Source: Setoptus koraiensis (Eukaryota; Arthropoda). Taken from it: DNA of 64,000 bases. Below are positions 12,121 through 20,578 of this stretch, piece by piece. The notes under the pieces are model-generated. The model was not told the DNA's origin. It made no database searches and worked only from the letters and a program-made list of their open reading frames with translations. The stretch spans positions 23,746,001 to 23,810,000 of the forward strand of contig CM106585.1 of assembly GCA_048013815.1 (NCBI GenBank), read 5' to 3'. A program made the translations under genes and the position numbers. The first letter of the stretch is position 1, and every line of letters begins with the position of its first letter.

Positions 12121-15100
12121 ATGGCCGCCGCAACATATAGGATAGAACAATATATACAAAGTGACTCTGAATTTAGATCACTATCCGATCTATTACAGGT
12201 AACACAGGACAAAGCGCCCACTGTTAGCGGCCTCAAAGATGTCGATTATCCGAATTCTGTAGACAATAGTAATAGGGTGCCATTAACATCAAACATAACT
12301 ACAGTGCCTACACCAGCTGATTTAGTAGAACAATTCACTAATATGGAACACAATTGCGAGCTTGGCCTCTTCACAGAGATCTCACGAGCCTGGCTTTCAG
12401 TAGATAGTAATATATTCTTATGGGCTTACGATAATGGTGGCGATGTTGCCTATTACGATGGCATTGAACAAACTATAATCGGAGTCTGTCTGGCCAAACC
12501 TAAACCAAAAGTGTTCAAGCCTCATATTAAATATTTACTTTGTCTTACAACAGCATCAGAGATCACCCTACTAGCTGTCACTTTCAATGATGATAATCCA
12601 AATCCGAGCAATTCAGCTGTATTATTAGTGCCAGATCCCGTATTTAGAATAGCCACGGATAATGTCAGATTGACAATTATTGCCGGTACAGATGATGGGC
12701 GTATATTTCTTGGCGGGCACGATGGGTGTCTATATGAGATCGTTTATCAAGCAGAAAGTGGATGGTTTGGACGCAGTTGCCGCAAGGTAAACCATTCAAC
12801 CAGTTTGTTATCTTATGTGATGCCATCATTCCTCAATTTTAGTGAATTAGAGCCAATTGTTCAAATAGAGATCGATAACGAAAGACACCTGCTATACACG
12901 CGCTCCATCAAAAGTACCATTCAAATGTTCGATCTTGGTTATGATGGTCAACAAATGTCACGAGTGGTGTCCAGACCTCTGTCCAGCATAGTGAATCAAG
13001 CGTCATGCATAGCAAGAACAATAGATACTAATAATTTTAAGCCAATAATCAGTATAAAAGCTCTGTATAAAAGTGAATCTAGCAAGTTACATTTGATGGC
13101 CATGACTCAAGCAGGTGTGAGACTCTACTTCGCTGCCAAAGGTGATAGGCCCACCGGATTGGAACTCGTTCATGTTCGTTTGCCTCCAGGATTTACGCCA
13201 TCGTCGATTATGCAAAAACCAGCAGCAGTTAATAATCTCTACTATAAAGACAGCACTCTCATAATGACTAGTTTCCAATCAGAAGATAAGGATTTCCTTT
13301 GGGTATTGAGCAACGACGCTTACATTCATGAAAATCAAATGATGGAAACCTTCAATGTAAACTCTCTTAATGGGAGAGTTTGGACTGTCTCAGAGGAAAT
13401 AAATCCAACCCCAGTGATGGCACGTTTCGCCAATAATAAGCCACCCGCGTTAGCTACCCAACATTTTGAAGATAGAAGAAAATTTGTATTACTAACATCA
13501 CAAGGAGTTCACATTATCTACAAGAATAGACCAATTGATTTGCTTAGTAGACTTCTCATGGAAAATCAAAATCACGAGGCGCTGCCCGTACGACAGTTTT
13601 TCCAATCAATCAAACTATCTGAGGCCTGTCTAACCAGTCTGATTATTGCGTGCACTTCTAAGCTACCTCAAGAGAGTCAACTCGCTGAATTGGCAACTCT
13701 AGCTTTCTTCAGATATGGTTCTGGTCCTCGTGCCTTCAGAGTGCCTTCAATGTCCACCCCCATTAGTTCTCCAAATCAATCACTCTTGCCTGCCAACATG
13801 TCCCCGATAGCATCTTTCATGAATACGTCCGCAAATATGCCAGGCGATAGAATGGAAGTACAATTCAGTGCCAGGCACGATGCAATCTTTTTATATCTAG
13901 CCAGGATACTAAGACCTCTCTGGCATGTGCGAGTTTCCATGTCACAATCAATCAGTCCAGGACACGATTGCTTAGTCAACACCGTTGAGTTGGACGAGCT
14001 ATCGCTTTATCTAAAACGATTGACCGAATTGAAACAATTTCTCTCATCCAGCATGCAGTTTAACACGGATAACAACCTCAGCGCCAATCTCAAAACAAAT
14101 AGCAGAAATGAGCCGGCGGATGCTGCTTCTCAGGAGCGTGAATCTACTAATGCTATGTCGCAGTTATTGGATCGGTGCACCGAAGTCATGCATCTTTATC
14201 GATTATTGTGTGAGCATCAATTTGATTTGATATGTACAAACTTGCCTGTGGAAAAGCAGAATCAGCTGCACAGTATGACATTCAGAGACTTGATCACAAC
14301 GGAACACGATATGACAACCTTACTCGCCGGCGCCCTGGTCCGTCGATATCTCGATGACAATATAACAACTGACAGCATCAGTAGGAAACTACATGATGTC
14401 TGCCCATCTATTTTCAAGCAAGAAAATGCTCTATACGCAAAAGCAAATGAAATTATAATAAGAGCTCAGAATCTAACAGATAAGACAGATCGGGATAGAA
14501 TGATCAATGAGGCTGTTAATCTTTTCAAAAAAATAGGTGCTAGAATTAACTTGCAAAACGCTTGTGATCTTCTTCATTCCACCAGAGCCTATAGAAATAT
14601 AGTAGATCTCTGCCTCTATATAGCCGACAAGCGCGATCCTCAAAACCTAACTAGTTATTATCACAAAACTCTTATGCAAGCCAATCAAGATGGGAATTTT
14701 CAGAATGGAGACGATAGTAATAGCCAAGCAGCACAAGCAGCTCATGGTCGTGTTGATTGTTACATGAAAGTAATAGAGACATTAGATCGATTGATGAACA
14801 TCAGCAAATCTGCAATCCTAACACCTATGAATCTGAGTAATCACGAAGAACTAATGAACCACCATAATCAAGTAGTAAGTGTAGAGGACGCTAAATCTGC
14901 TTTCGACGACGTCATGAATTCGGCCGTTCAATCTACCGATGAATTATTTCACAATAAATTGTATGAATGGCTTTGCGAAAATAACCTATCCTCCAAACTT
15001 TTGGACCTACAATCCGCATACCTTGAGAATTTTCTCAAAAAGAAGACTTCATCATCCCTCGAATCAATCCCTTACTTGGACCTGATGTGGAGATACTATG

Positions 15101-16038
15101 AGAAACAAAACTCTTTCGCTCAAGCAGCTCAAGTTCTTGAAAGACTCGCCAGCAAGGCTACGGTTGACTACGATCTTCATAAACGTTTAGAATATCTATC
15201 TAGAGCTATAATATGTATGCAAAGTACAAACCCCGGCATGCTGGTTACTGATAAATTACAAAAATCTACACCTGGAGAATTTTTACACAAACTCGAGGAA
15301 AAAATGGAAGTTGCCCGAATACAGCACCATATTTTAGAGAAAATAAAAGATCTTCCTGAGACAACCTTCACTCAAGAAGCGATAAATCATCTCAACTACG
15401 AATTATTAGATTTATCGCAATTGTATGAAGATTTTGCGGAAAAATTCAAACTGCAAGATTGTCAGTTGTCCATATTGAAAAGCGCAGGTCACTATGACAA
15501 AGCGTTGATTGAAAACTTATGGCAGAGCATCATGGATAATATTATCCGCGAGTGTTCACACGAGCCTGCAGAGACACAAATCGTCCTATTGAGTAACAAA
15601 ATCAAGAATCTTGCGCATGAATTTATACCATCGGACAGATATTTTCCCGCATTTTTCGTACTTTCCTATTTGGAGTATAGGACACACCATCTTGAGAATA
15701 CTCAATGGATACACAAAACTTTCATGGAAGTAGGTTTCTCATTCATCAATCTATTAGACATATACCATAAATTTTACAAGTCGAGAGACCAAATGACCTA
15801 CTGGCCAAAAAAAGCCATTCACCTTCTTACTGTGCTAGCAAATCTCATCGGGAGATTCGCCAGCAAGCCCTCTGAGTTTCCTGCCCTCCAAAGACCTACA
15901 ATTGCGAGCACTTGTTTAGATGTGATATGCGGATATCTTATAGACCTACAAACAATGAGCTCTGCTGATAGAGACGTGAGAAGATTACAAGACGAATACA
16001 GAAATTTGCAGGCTCGGATAAATCTTTTACATTTATAG
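12121..16038 (+). CDS. Nup155: Nuclear pore complex protein Nup155 (Nup154 in flies)
   Basis: Single-exon frame of 1,305 codons from an ATG, against 1,391 residues in human Nup155 and a similar length in fly Nup154, so it is essentially full length. The N-terminal half (about residues 55-510) is the seven-bladed propeller, Nucleoporin-N type, with characteristic stretches such as WLSVDSNIFLWAYDNGGDVA and KVFKPHIKYLLCLTTASEIT. After RPIDLLSRLLME (near residues 466-478) comes a long alpha-helical solenoid (about 560-1300). Nup155 is an inner-ring scaffold component of the nuclear pore, needed for pore assembly and nuclear envelope integrity. It is convergent with PCID2, with stop codons 110 bp apart. 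An ATTAAA variant poly(A) signal occurs at 16062-16067. The complete absence of introns in a gene this long is unusual for an animal. Confidence 0.95.
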   Translation: MAAATYRIEQYIQSDSEFRSLSDLLQVTQDKAPTVSGLKDVDYPNSVDNSNRVPLTSNITTVPTPADLVEQFTNMEHNCELGLFTEISRAWLSVDSNIFLWAYDNGGDVAYYDGIEQTIIGVCLAKPKPKVFKPHIKYLLCLTTASEITLLAVTFNDDNPNPSNSAVLLVPDPVFRIATDNVRLTIIAGTDDGRIFLGGHDGCLYEIVYQAESGWFGRSCRKVNHSTSLLSYVMPSFLNFSELEPIVQIEIDNERHLLYTRSIKSTIQMFDLGYDGQQMSRVVSRPLSSIVNQASCIARTIDTNNFKPIISIKALYKSESSKLHLMAMTQAGVRLYFAAKGDRPTGLELVHVRLPPGFTPSSIMQKPAAVNNLYYKDSTLIMTSFQSEDKDFLWVLSNDAYIHENQMMETFNVNSLNGRVWTVSEEINPTPVMARFANNKPPALATQHFEDRRKFVLLTSQGVHIIYKNRPIDLLSRLLMENQNHEALPVRQFFQSIKLSEACLTSLIIACTSKLPQESQLAELATLAFFRYGSGPRAFRVPSMSTPISSPNQSLLPANMSPIASFMNTSANMPGDRMEVQFSARHDAIFLYLARILRPLWHVRVSMSQSISPGHDCLVNTVELDELSLYLKRLTELKQFLSSSMQFNTDNNLSANLKTNSRNEPADAASQERESTNAMSQLLDRCTEVMHLYRLLCEHQFDLICTNLPVEKQNQLHSMTFRDLITTEHDMTTLLAGALVRRYLDDNITTDSISRKLHDVCPSIFKQENALYAKANEIIIRAQNLTDKTDRDRMINEAVNLFKKIGARINLQNACDLLHSTRAYRNIVDLCLYIADKRDPQNLTSYYHKTLMQANQDGNFQNGDDSNSQAAQAAHGRVDCYMKVIETLDRLMNISKSAILTPMNLSNHEELMNHHNQVVSVEDAKSAFDDVMNSAVQSTDELFHNKLYEWLCENNLSSKLLDLQSAYLENFLKKKTSSSLESIPYLDLMWRYYEKQNSFAQAAQVLERLASKATVDYDLHKRLEYLSRAIICMQSTNPGMLVTDKLQKSTPGEFLHKLEEKMEVARIQHHILEKIKDLPETTFTQEAINHLNYELLDLSQLYEDFAEKFKLQDCQLSILKSAGHYDKALIENLWQSIMDNIIRECSHEPAETQIVLLSNKIKNLAHEFIPSDRYFPAFFVLSYLEYRTHHLENTQWIHKTFMEVGFSFINLLDIYHKFYKSRDQMTYWPKKAIHLLTVLANLIGRFASKPSEFPALQRPTIASTCLDVICGYLIDLQTMSSADRDVRRLQDEYRNLQARINLLHL

Positions 16039-16061
16039 TAGCAGCTTTTGTAATATACGTT

Positions 16062-16067
16062 ATTAAA
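16062..16067 (+). terminator. Likely polyadenylation signal of Nup155
   Basis: ATTAAA, 23 bp after the Nup155 stop codon. It is the only hexamer of this kind before the convergent PCID2 coding end. Confidence 0.4.
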
Positions 16068-16109
16068 AATTCAATTTCGCTCTGATAATATACTGATTTT
16101 GACAGATGA

Positions 16110-16115
16110 TTTATT
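16110..16115 (-). terminator. Polyadenylation signal of PCID2
   Basis: AATAAA on the minus strand, 33 bp beyond the PCID2 stop, lying inside the 110-bp gap to the convergent Nup155 gene. Cleavage downstream of it would place the PCID2 3' end next to, or over, the Nup155 3' end. Confidence 0.5.
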
Positions 16116-16148
16116 TTGCAGATGGATGAATGACTTTTTGAGTGTTCG

Positions 16149-17378
16149 TTAAACCTCTTTTGCAGCATTTATCTCTGCCAACGGGGGGAAGGGGTTAGAT
16201 TTTGAGACCACTACCATTTGGTGATTGAGGGATATATACCCTTTAATCTTGCCGTCATAAATAAGATTGGCCAAGATGCAGTGAACTTCTTCCGTTTTGA
16301 CGTCTTGTTGATTTTGAACAATCCTGACTGCTGCACAAAAGGCCTTAATAGGAATAGTATGAGTCTGCATAACTAGTTTCACTTTCTTGAAAATATTTCT
16401 GTATGTTAAAATTCTGAGTTTTTCCACTATGAGATATATTCCGTATTTCCAGAAGAAATCGTAATTGAATTCTAGTGCCTCATCCAGGTCTCCAACCCTT
16501 CCATTGATAACAGCTTGTTTGACCGATTTGAACTGGGGTAGATTATAGTGATTCATGAGATCTTCACTTGGCATATGACCCATGAGCATTTTCACAGGTA
16601 TGAGAAATATGAGAGTCAATCTTTTGTGTTTGTACATTTGGGGTTGACAATTTTTAAAAACAAATTCTAGGAGAGTCTCAGCTTTCACCACATTAGAATC
16701 AAATAGAGATTTGATCCCCAGATAGTAGTTGTAAGTCACTTGTTGAGCTAAGCTAAAATGATTGAAAATGTCAGCATTGTCAAGGGCCTTGATCAGCGGC
16801 TTACAAAGATGTAACTTGTTGATCTTGAAGTAAATCTTGAATAATTGATTTATTATTATGATCATTCCTATTCTCTTAGAGTTTTCAAATGATGATCTCG
16901 AATCTGTTGCACATATTCTGAACAGTCCCATGAGAGAATCGGCAGCTTTTTCAGAATTTATATCAGGTTTGTGAGCCGTGTTTGGAAATTGTTGATGATT
17001 AGATGTTTTCCCAGATTCTATAGCTAATTTCCTGAGATCGACCGATTGCTTGTGCATGAGTGTTATGCACCAATTTTCCTCGCGTTGACTTTGCAACAAT
17101 TTTGTCAAGTCATTAATAGAGGAGAGTTTTTCATTGAAGGCATTCTGACAGTCTCCTTTTCTGAGTAATTCCAACACTTTCAAGTGAGAATCTATAAGCT
17201 GGTCCCAATAACTTGGAAGTTGGACGTTTTTTGGGCGCTGAGATCCCTTTTGTAAGATTCTATCAATATTTGTCAGGTCACACAAATCTAAACTGAGTAA
17301 CTTGGCCACCTCTTCTCCATTCTTACTGTAAATGGCTCGTTTAAGAAACTCGTAGTAGTCTGGTAAGCTTGATATCAT
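16149..17378 (-). CDS. PCID2: PCI domain-containing protein 2 (TREX-2 subunit, yeast Thp1-like)
   Basis: Single-exon gene of 409 codons from the ATG at 17378. The open frame continues ten codons further to a TTG, but this ATG aligns with the family start (MISSLPDYYEFLKRAI against the human N-terminus). The sequence is strongly conserved: MGLFRICATDSR, NQLFKIYFKINKLHLCKPLI, LIFLIPVKMLMGHMP, EEVHCILANLIYDGKIKGYI and a C-terminal VVVSKSNPFPPL. The C-terminal half (about 200-395) is the PCI/winged-helix domain, which binds nucleic acid together with the small partner DSS1/SEM1. PCID2 belongs to TREX-2, which docks at the nuclear pore and couples transcription to mRNA export. It is convergent with the nuclear pore gene Nup155 and shares its strand with Maelstrom 289 bp upstream. 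Confidence 0.95.
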   Translation of the reverse strand: MISSLPDYYEFLKRAIYSKNGEEVAKLLSLDLCDLTNIDRILQKGSQRPKNVQLPSYWDQLIDSHLKVLELLRKGDCQNAFNEKLSSINDLTKLLQSQREENWCITLMHKQSVDLRKLAIESGKTSNHQQFPNTAHKPDINSEKAADSLMGLFRICATDSRSSFENSKRIGMIIIINQLFKIYFKINKLHLCKPLIKALDNADIFNHFSLAQQVTYNYYLGIKSLFDSNVVKAETLLEFVFKNCQPQMYKHKRLTLIFLIPVKMLMGHMPSEDLMNHYNLPQFKSVKQAVINGRVGDLDEALEFNYDFFWKYGIYLIVEKLRILTYRNIFKKVKLVMQTHTIPIKAFCAAVRIVQNQQDVKTEEVHCILANLIYDGKIKGYISLNHQMVVVSKSNPFPPLAEINAAKEV

Positions 17379-17444
17379 TTTGATAGGATCGTTGGACCAA
17401 TTGTGCAAGAGTGGCTGCGATGATGTTGATTCTAATAGTCAGTT

Positions 17445-17450
17445 TTTATT
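17445..17450 (-). terminator. Possible polyadenylation signal of the Maelstrom-like gene
   Basis: AATAAA on the minus strand, about 220 bp past the Maelstrom stop and only about 67 bp upstream of the PCID2 ATG. If used, the Maelstrom 3' UTR would cover most of the PCID2 promoter space. Confidence 0.3.
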
Positions 17451-17667
17451 ATAATTACTATTGTTATTAAGTGACAATATAAACAGACAATCATGAAAGA
17501 TCCTACAACACAATAAGCGTGTGAAGAGTTGTGGAAAGCATACAAAAGCGTCAATATTAGCTGTCATGAGTGGATATGTTTGATTCCGATAAACATGTGT
17601 TCTTAAATCGTGACTAAAATACAAGTAAAATCTGGCGCGAAAATCAAGTTTCCTCGCACGTCGTCAT

Positions 17668-18678
17668 TCACTGTTTGGACTGAGCTTTTGGTTTGGGTGG
17701 GCTTGTGTTTTTTGTGGTCAAGCGTTGGAATGAATCTCCAAGATCATCGACCGCAGCTCTATCAGCATGTTGTCTTTGTTCACCGCTTGGCCCTGCTTGA
17801 ACATGTAGTTCCTCTTCTCGAGCAGGCCTTTCCCCTTCCGGTATGGTTTCCACGACCCTCTTGAATTCCTTCATATCCTTACTGAACTTTCTTGCCTTCG
17901 CTAAAAGATTTGCTCGAGTACAATTTCCAGTCTCATTGTACTTGTGATAATCGCACAGAAAAGCCTCATCATATTCGTGGCCCGAGGTGTTACCAAGTTC
18001 CTTTTCCGCCACCGCCTTGCCTATGATTGAGGTGAAAAAGCCTATGCGTCTGGAGACACAAACATAAAGATCATGTATGCTGTAGATTTTAAGCGGCTTG
18101 TACTTTTTTCTATTACCATGAGGTCCACAAACCTGATCTATCAGCCATTTGATGCTGCCTATATCTTGGCGAATGTGCTTCAGTGACAATGAAAATAAAG
18201 TGTAGTCCGACGAAACCAACTGATAGATTTTAGACAAAACTTCATGGTACTTATCGCGTGGCGTATCGAATGGTCCTTCTTGTATTCCCGCAATCTTGTG
18301 ATTTGGTTGATGCTTCAATGCCTCAACCCTACAGTTTCGTGCCGGTTCTCCTGGGTGAAACATGAAGTGATGTACAACATAATCTTTTTCTTCCATATCT
18401 ATAGACCATTTTGTAACTGTCAATTCCACCGGCATGTATAAATCACGAATGTAATTAGGGATATGCTCTTGGTCGCTATCAACAACTGCGCACAGTACGT
18501 TAGTGCTTATAGTGACAAAATTTTTCTTGAAAATATCTTTTTTATATTGTGCGACATAGTCTTCGGCACATTTCCTGTATTTGACTCGAGTATCGTCATA
18601 ATGTACAATATCATGTTCTCCCGGTCCGGGCGCCCAATCTGCTTCGTGGGCCTCTGCAACTGATCCCAGTGGAGCCAT
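17668..18678 (-). CDS. mael: Maelstrom-like protein (piRNA pathway), without HMG box
   Basis: Single-exon frame of 336 codons from the ATG at 18678; the frame extends seven codons to a TTG, which I do not use. The body matches the Maelstrom domain, an RNase H-like fold: FVTISTNVLCAV, a strand with MPVELTVTKWSI, HFMFHPGEPAR, the helix DKYHEVLSKIYQLV, the LKIYSIHDLYVCVSRRIG strand-helix, and FLCDYHKYNETGNC. C242, H245 and C253 in the last motif fit the Cys-His-Cys part of the conserved ECHC zinc site. The C-terminal 60 residues are polar and unstructured. In flies and mice Maelstrom acts in nuage and the nucleus in piRNA-guided transposon silencing. The usual N-terminal HMG box (about 70 residues) is absent and I see no exon for it upstream. 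Assignment to the family is good; one-to-one orthology is not proven. Confidence 0.8.
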   Translation of the reverse strand: MAPLGSVAEAHEADWAPGPGEHDIVHYDDTRVKYRKCAEDYVAQYKKDIFKKNFVTISTNVLCAVVDSDQEHIPNYIRDLYMPVELTVTKWSIDMEEKDYVVHHFMFHPGEPARNCRVEALKHQPNHKIAGIQEGPFDTPRDKYHEVLSKIYQLVSSDYTLFSLSLKHIRQDIGSIKWLIDQVCGPHGNRKKYKPLKIYSIHDLYVCVSRRIGFFTSIIGKAVAEKELGNTSGHEYDEAFLCDYHKYNETGNCTRANLLAKARKFSKDMKEFKRVVETIPEGERPAREEELHVQAGPSGEQRQHADRAAVDDLGDSFQRLTTKNTSPPKPKAQSKQ

Positions 18679-19002
18679 GTGTGATAAAAATAATGTCAAC
18701 GTGACAAAATGTGCGACAAAAAGCTAGATGGCTTGTTCCGATAGAGTAGTTATGTAGTTTGGCAGCAACAACAGGTTGACTAAAAAGTGAGAAATGAACT
18801 GACGAGAAAAATTAGATGGCCACTCTATGTAAAGGACATTTGGCACGTTGAAGAGGTTAACAGGACACTGGCGGCTGTTGTCTGGACGAGCATTGATACG
18901 CTGTTATTGTTCGGAGTGGTCGATGTTCAGTGCAACACTGATCGGGTTAGTGTTACAAGCCAGCTTATGTAACAGGGCTGTTGCCAATAGCGAAAGCAGC
19001 GC

Positions 19003-19042
19003 AAACACACACACACACATACACACACACAAACAAACAAAC
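19003..19042. repeat. (CA)n/(CAAA)n microsatellite
   Basis: ACACACACACAC interrupted by one T, followed by four CAAA-type units. Confidence 0.85.
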
Positions 19043-19679
19043 AAGTATAAATTGTTCAACAAATCACAATTCTAATGTAATGCACGGCGAGTTCTATAAC
19101 TAATGGCGCCAGTCACAGTGACGATAATCAGCCAGCCAGCACGCGGCGGACATTTTTCGATGGACGGACAGCAGCAAATGTCGTCGTTTACAAATGGCGA
19201 AAATGCTAACCATGTTTTTTGAACAAGATGTACATGTAAGCTGACTTGCATGTATTGAGCATCAATTATCGAGGCTGTAGGAGGACAAACTCAAATTGAG
19301 TGTGCAGTCGGCACAAGAGATAGTGACACCGCGTACCATGATAATAGTCTCTCGACGAGTAACTTAATATTCCGTCTCCGTGCTGCTAGTCTCACTTATA
19401 CGTGATATAGGGAGAGCCACCTCCCCTAAAACGCTGAGAGGGGAGCTGAGAGTCTAGACCGTTCGCACATGGGAGGCGGCATATTAGACTAGTTGTAGAT
19501 TTTATGAGCCAGTTGAAATGATCATGAAAACGAGCTTCTAATTTCCACGGGTGTATTTATCTTTCATTTGTGTTTTTTGCGAGTTGGAGAGTTGCAGGTC
19601 GAGCCTTTGCTCTCCAGCTTGAGGCGGGCAAAGGGGAGGCGAGAGGAGTGGATTATCAATTTTTAGTTATAGGGTGAGG

Positions 19680-20012
19680 ATAGGAGGTCGCCTCCTGACG
19701 ATGGGAGGTGGGAAAAGTTGACCAACTGGCAAGAGCTGGGAGCTGGATGCCTCCTCAGAATTTTTTTTTTTTTTGTTAGTTCAAATCCGGCGCCCTTTCA
19801 AATCGGCTCGTGTGACGAAATGGAGTGCGCACATGCTCACCCTTTCGAGGGGTGTAAGTAGAATTCATCAGTGTTGTGATCAGGGTGCCTTTCCCCATGG
19901 CCGACAAGAGAAATGTGCATGGTTGCACTCAATCCCTAAATGTTCCATCGCTAGGCAGCTAACACACTTGCGCTGCGCGGGCCTCTCACTCGAATAACTA
20001 TATATACTGTGC
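19680..20012 (+). repeat. SINE-like dispersed repeat, copy B
   Basis: Homologous to copy A near 11.7 kb. GTTCAAATCC at 19778 matches the Pol III B-box consensus exactly. About 50 bp upstream, TGGCAAGAGCTGG resembles an A box with one inserted base. A 14-T run lies between them and would terminate Pol III, so this copy is probably dead. The 3' half shares AGCTAACACA and GCGCGGGCCTCTC with copy A and ends in a TATATA tail. Same orientation as copy A. Confidence 0.5.
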
Positions 20013-20578
20013 CGTAATCATTGATTCAAATAACGGTGCTCTTACACACAATCTCATCCAATGTACAATGTATGATAATTTTTCTTTCTCTTTATTTTAC
20101 AAGAGCAACCAGCAATAAAAATAACAGCGATGATAATGACACCTGCTGAACAATAACAACCAGTAAATTTATAAAATATCCAAGGATCACTAACACTAAT
20201 TCGGCATAGAAATATCTCATCTACAATTGTATTTATAATTTGCACTAACCGACAAAATGGTGCTCTGCTAATAATGCCCAAGGAGAGTTACCAATGCATT
20301 TGGATAGTAAAATTCGACTTGAAACATCACTAACTCGGAAAATCATTGTTGATTTATTTCACATGATTCGACCACAACCAAACATTATTTACCGAATCTA
20401 CTAAACACACCCACATATACACACATAAACACTCACACACCCATCACGTTGTTTTGGGCGCCATATTCTTTATATCAATCTATCGCACATCCCAAAACAC
20501 GCGAGTCGCCTCTGCTGCACATTTTCTCTCGTTATATTTATGTTATAATAATCAACATTAATCTTACTAACTACAACC

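Larger units (their letters stand above)
18679..20578. promoter_or_regulatory. Divergent intergenic region between Maelstrom-like and HP1-like genes
   Basis: 1.9 kb holding the promoters of both genes. It contains a CA-rich tract at 19003-19042, GC-rich near-inverted segments at 19410-19480, a T14 run at 19761-19774 and the SINE-like copy B. A 75-codon minus frame at 20054-20281, with a hydrophobic stretch followed by CKIKRKKN, begins at TTG and is not called. Confidence 0.5.

Noticed and set aside
20054..20281. 75-codon minus frame with one membrane-like segment and basic tail, upstream of the HP1-like gene
   Set aside because: Begins at TTG directly after an in-frame stop, no splice partner found, in a promoter region; likely chance.
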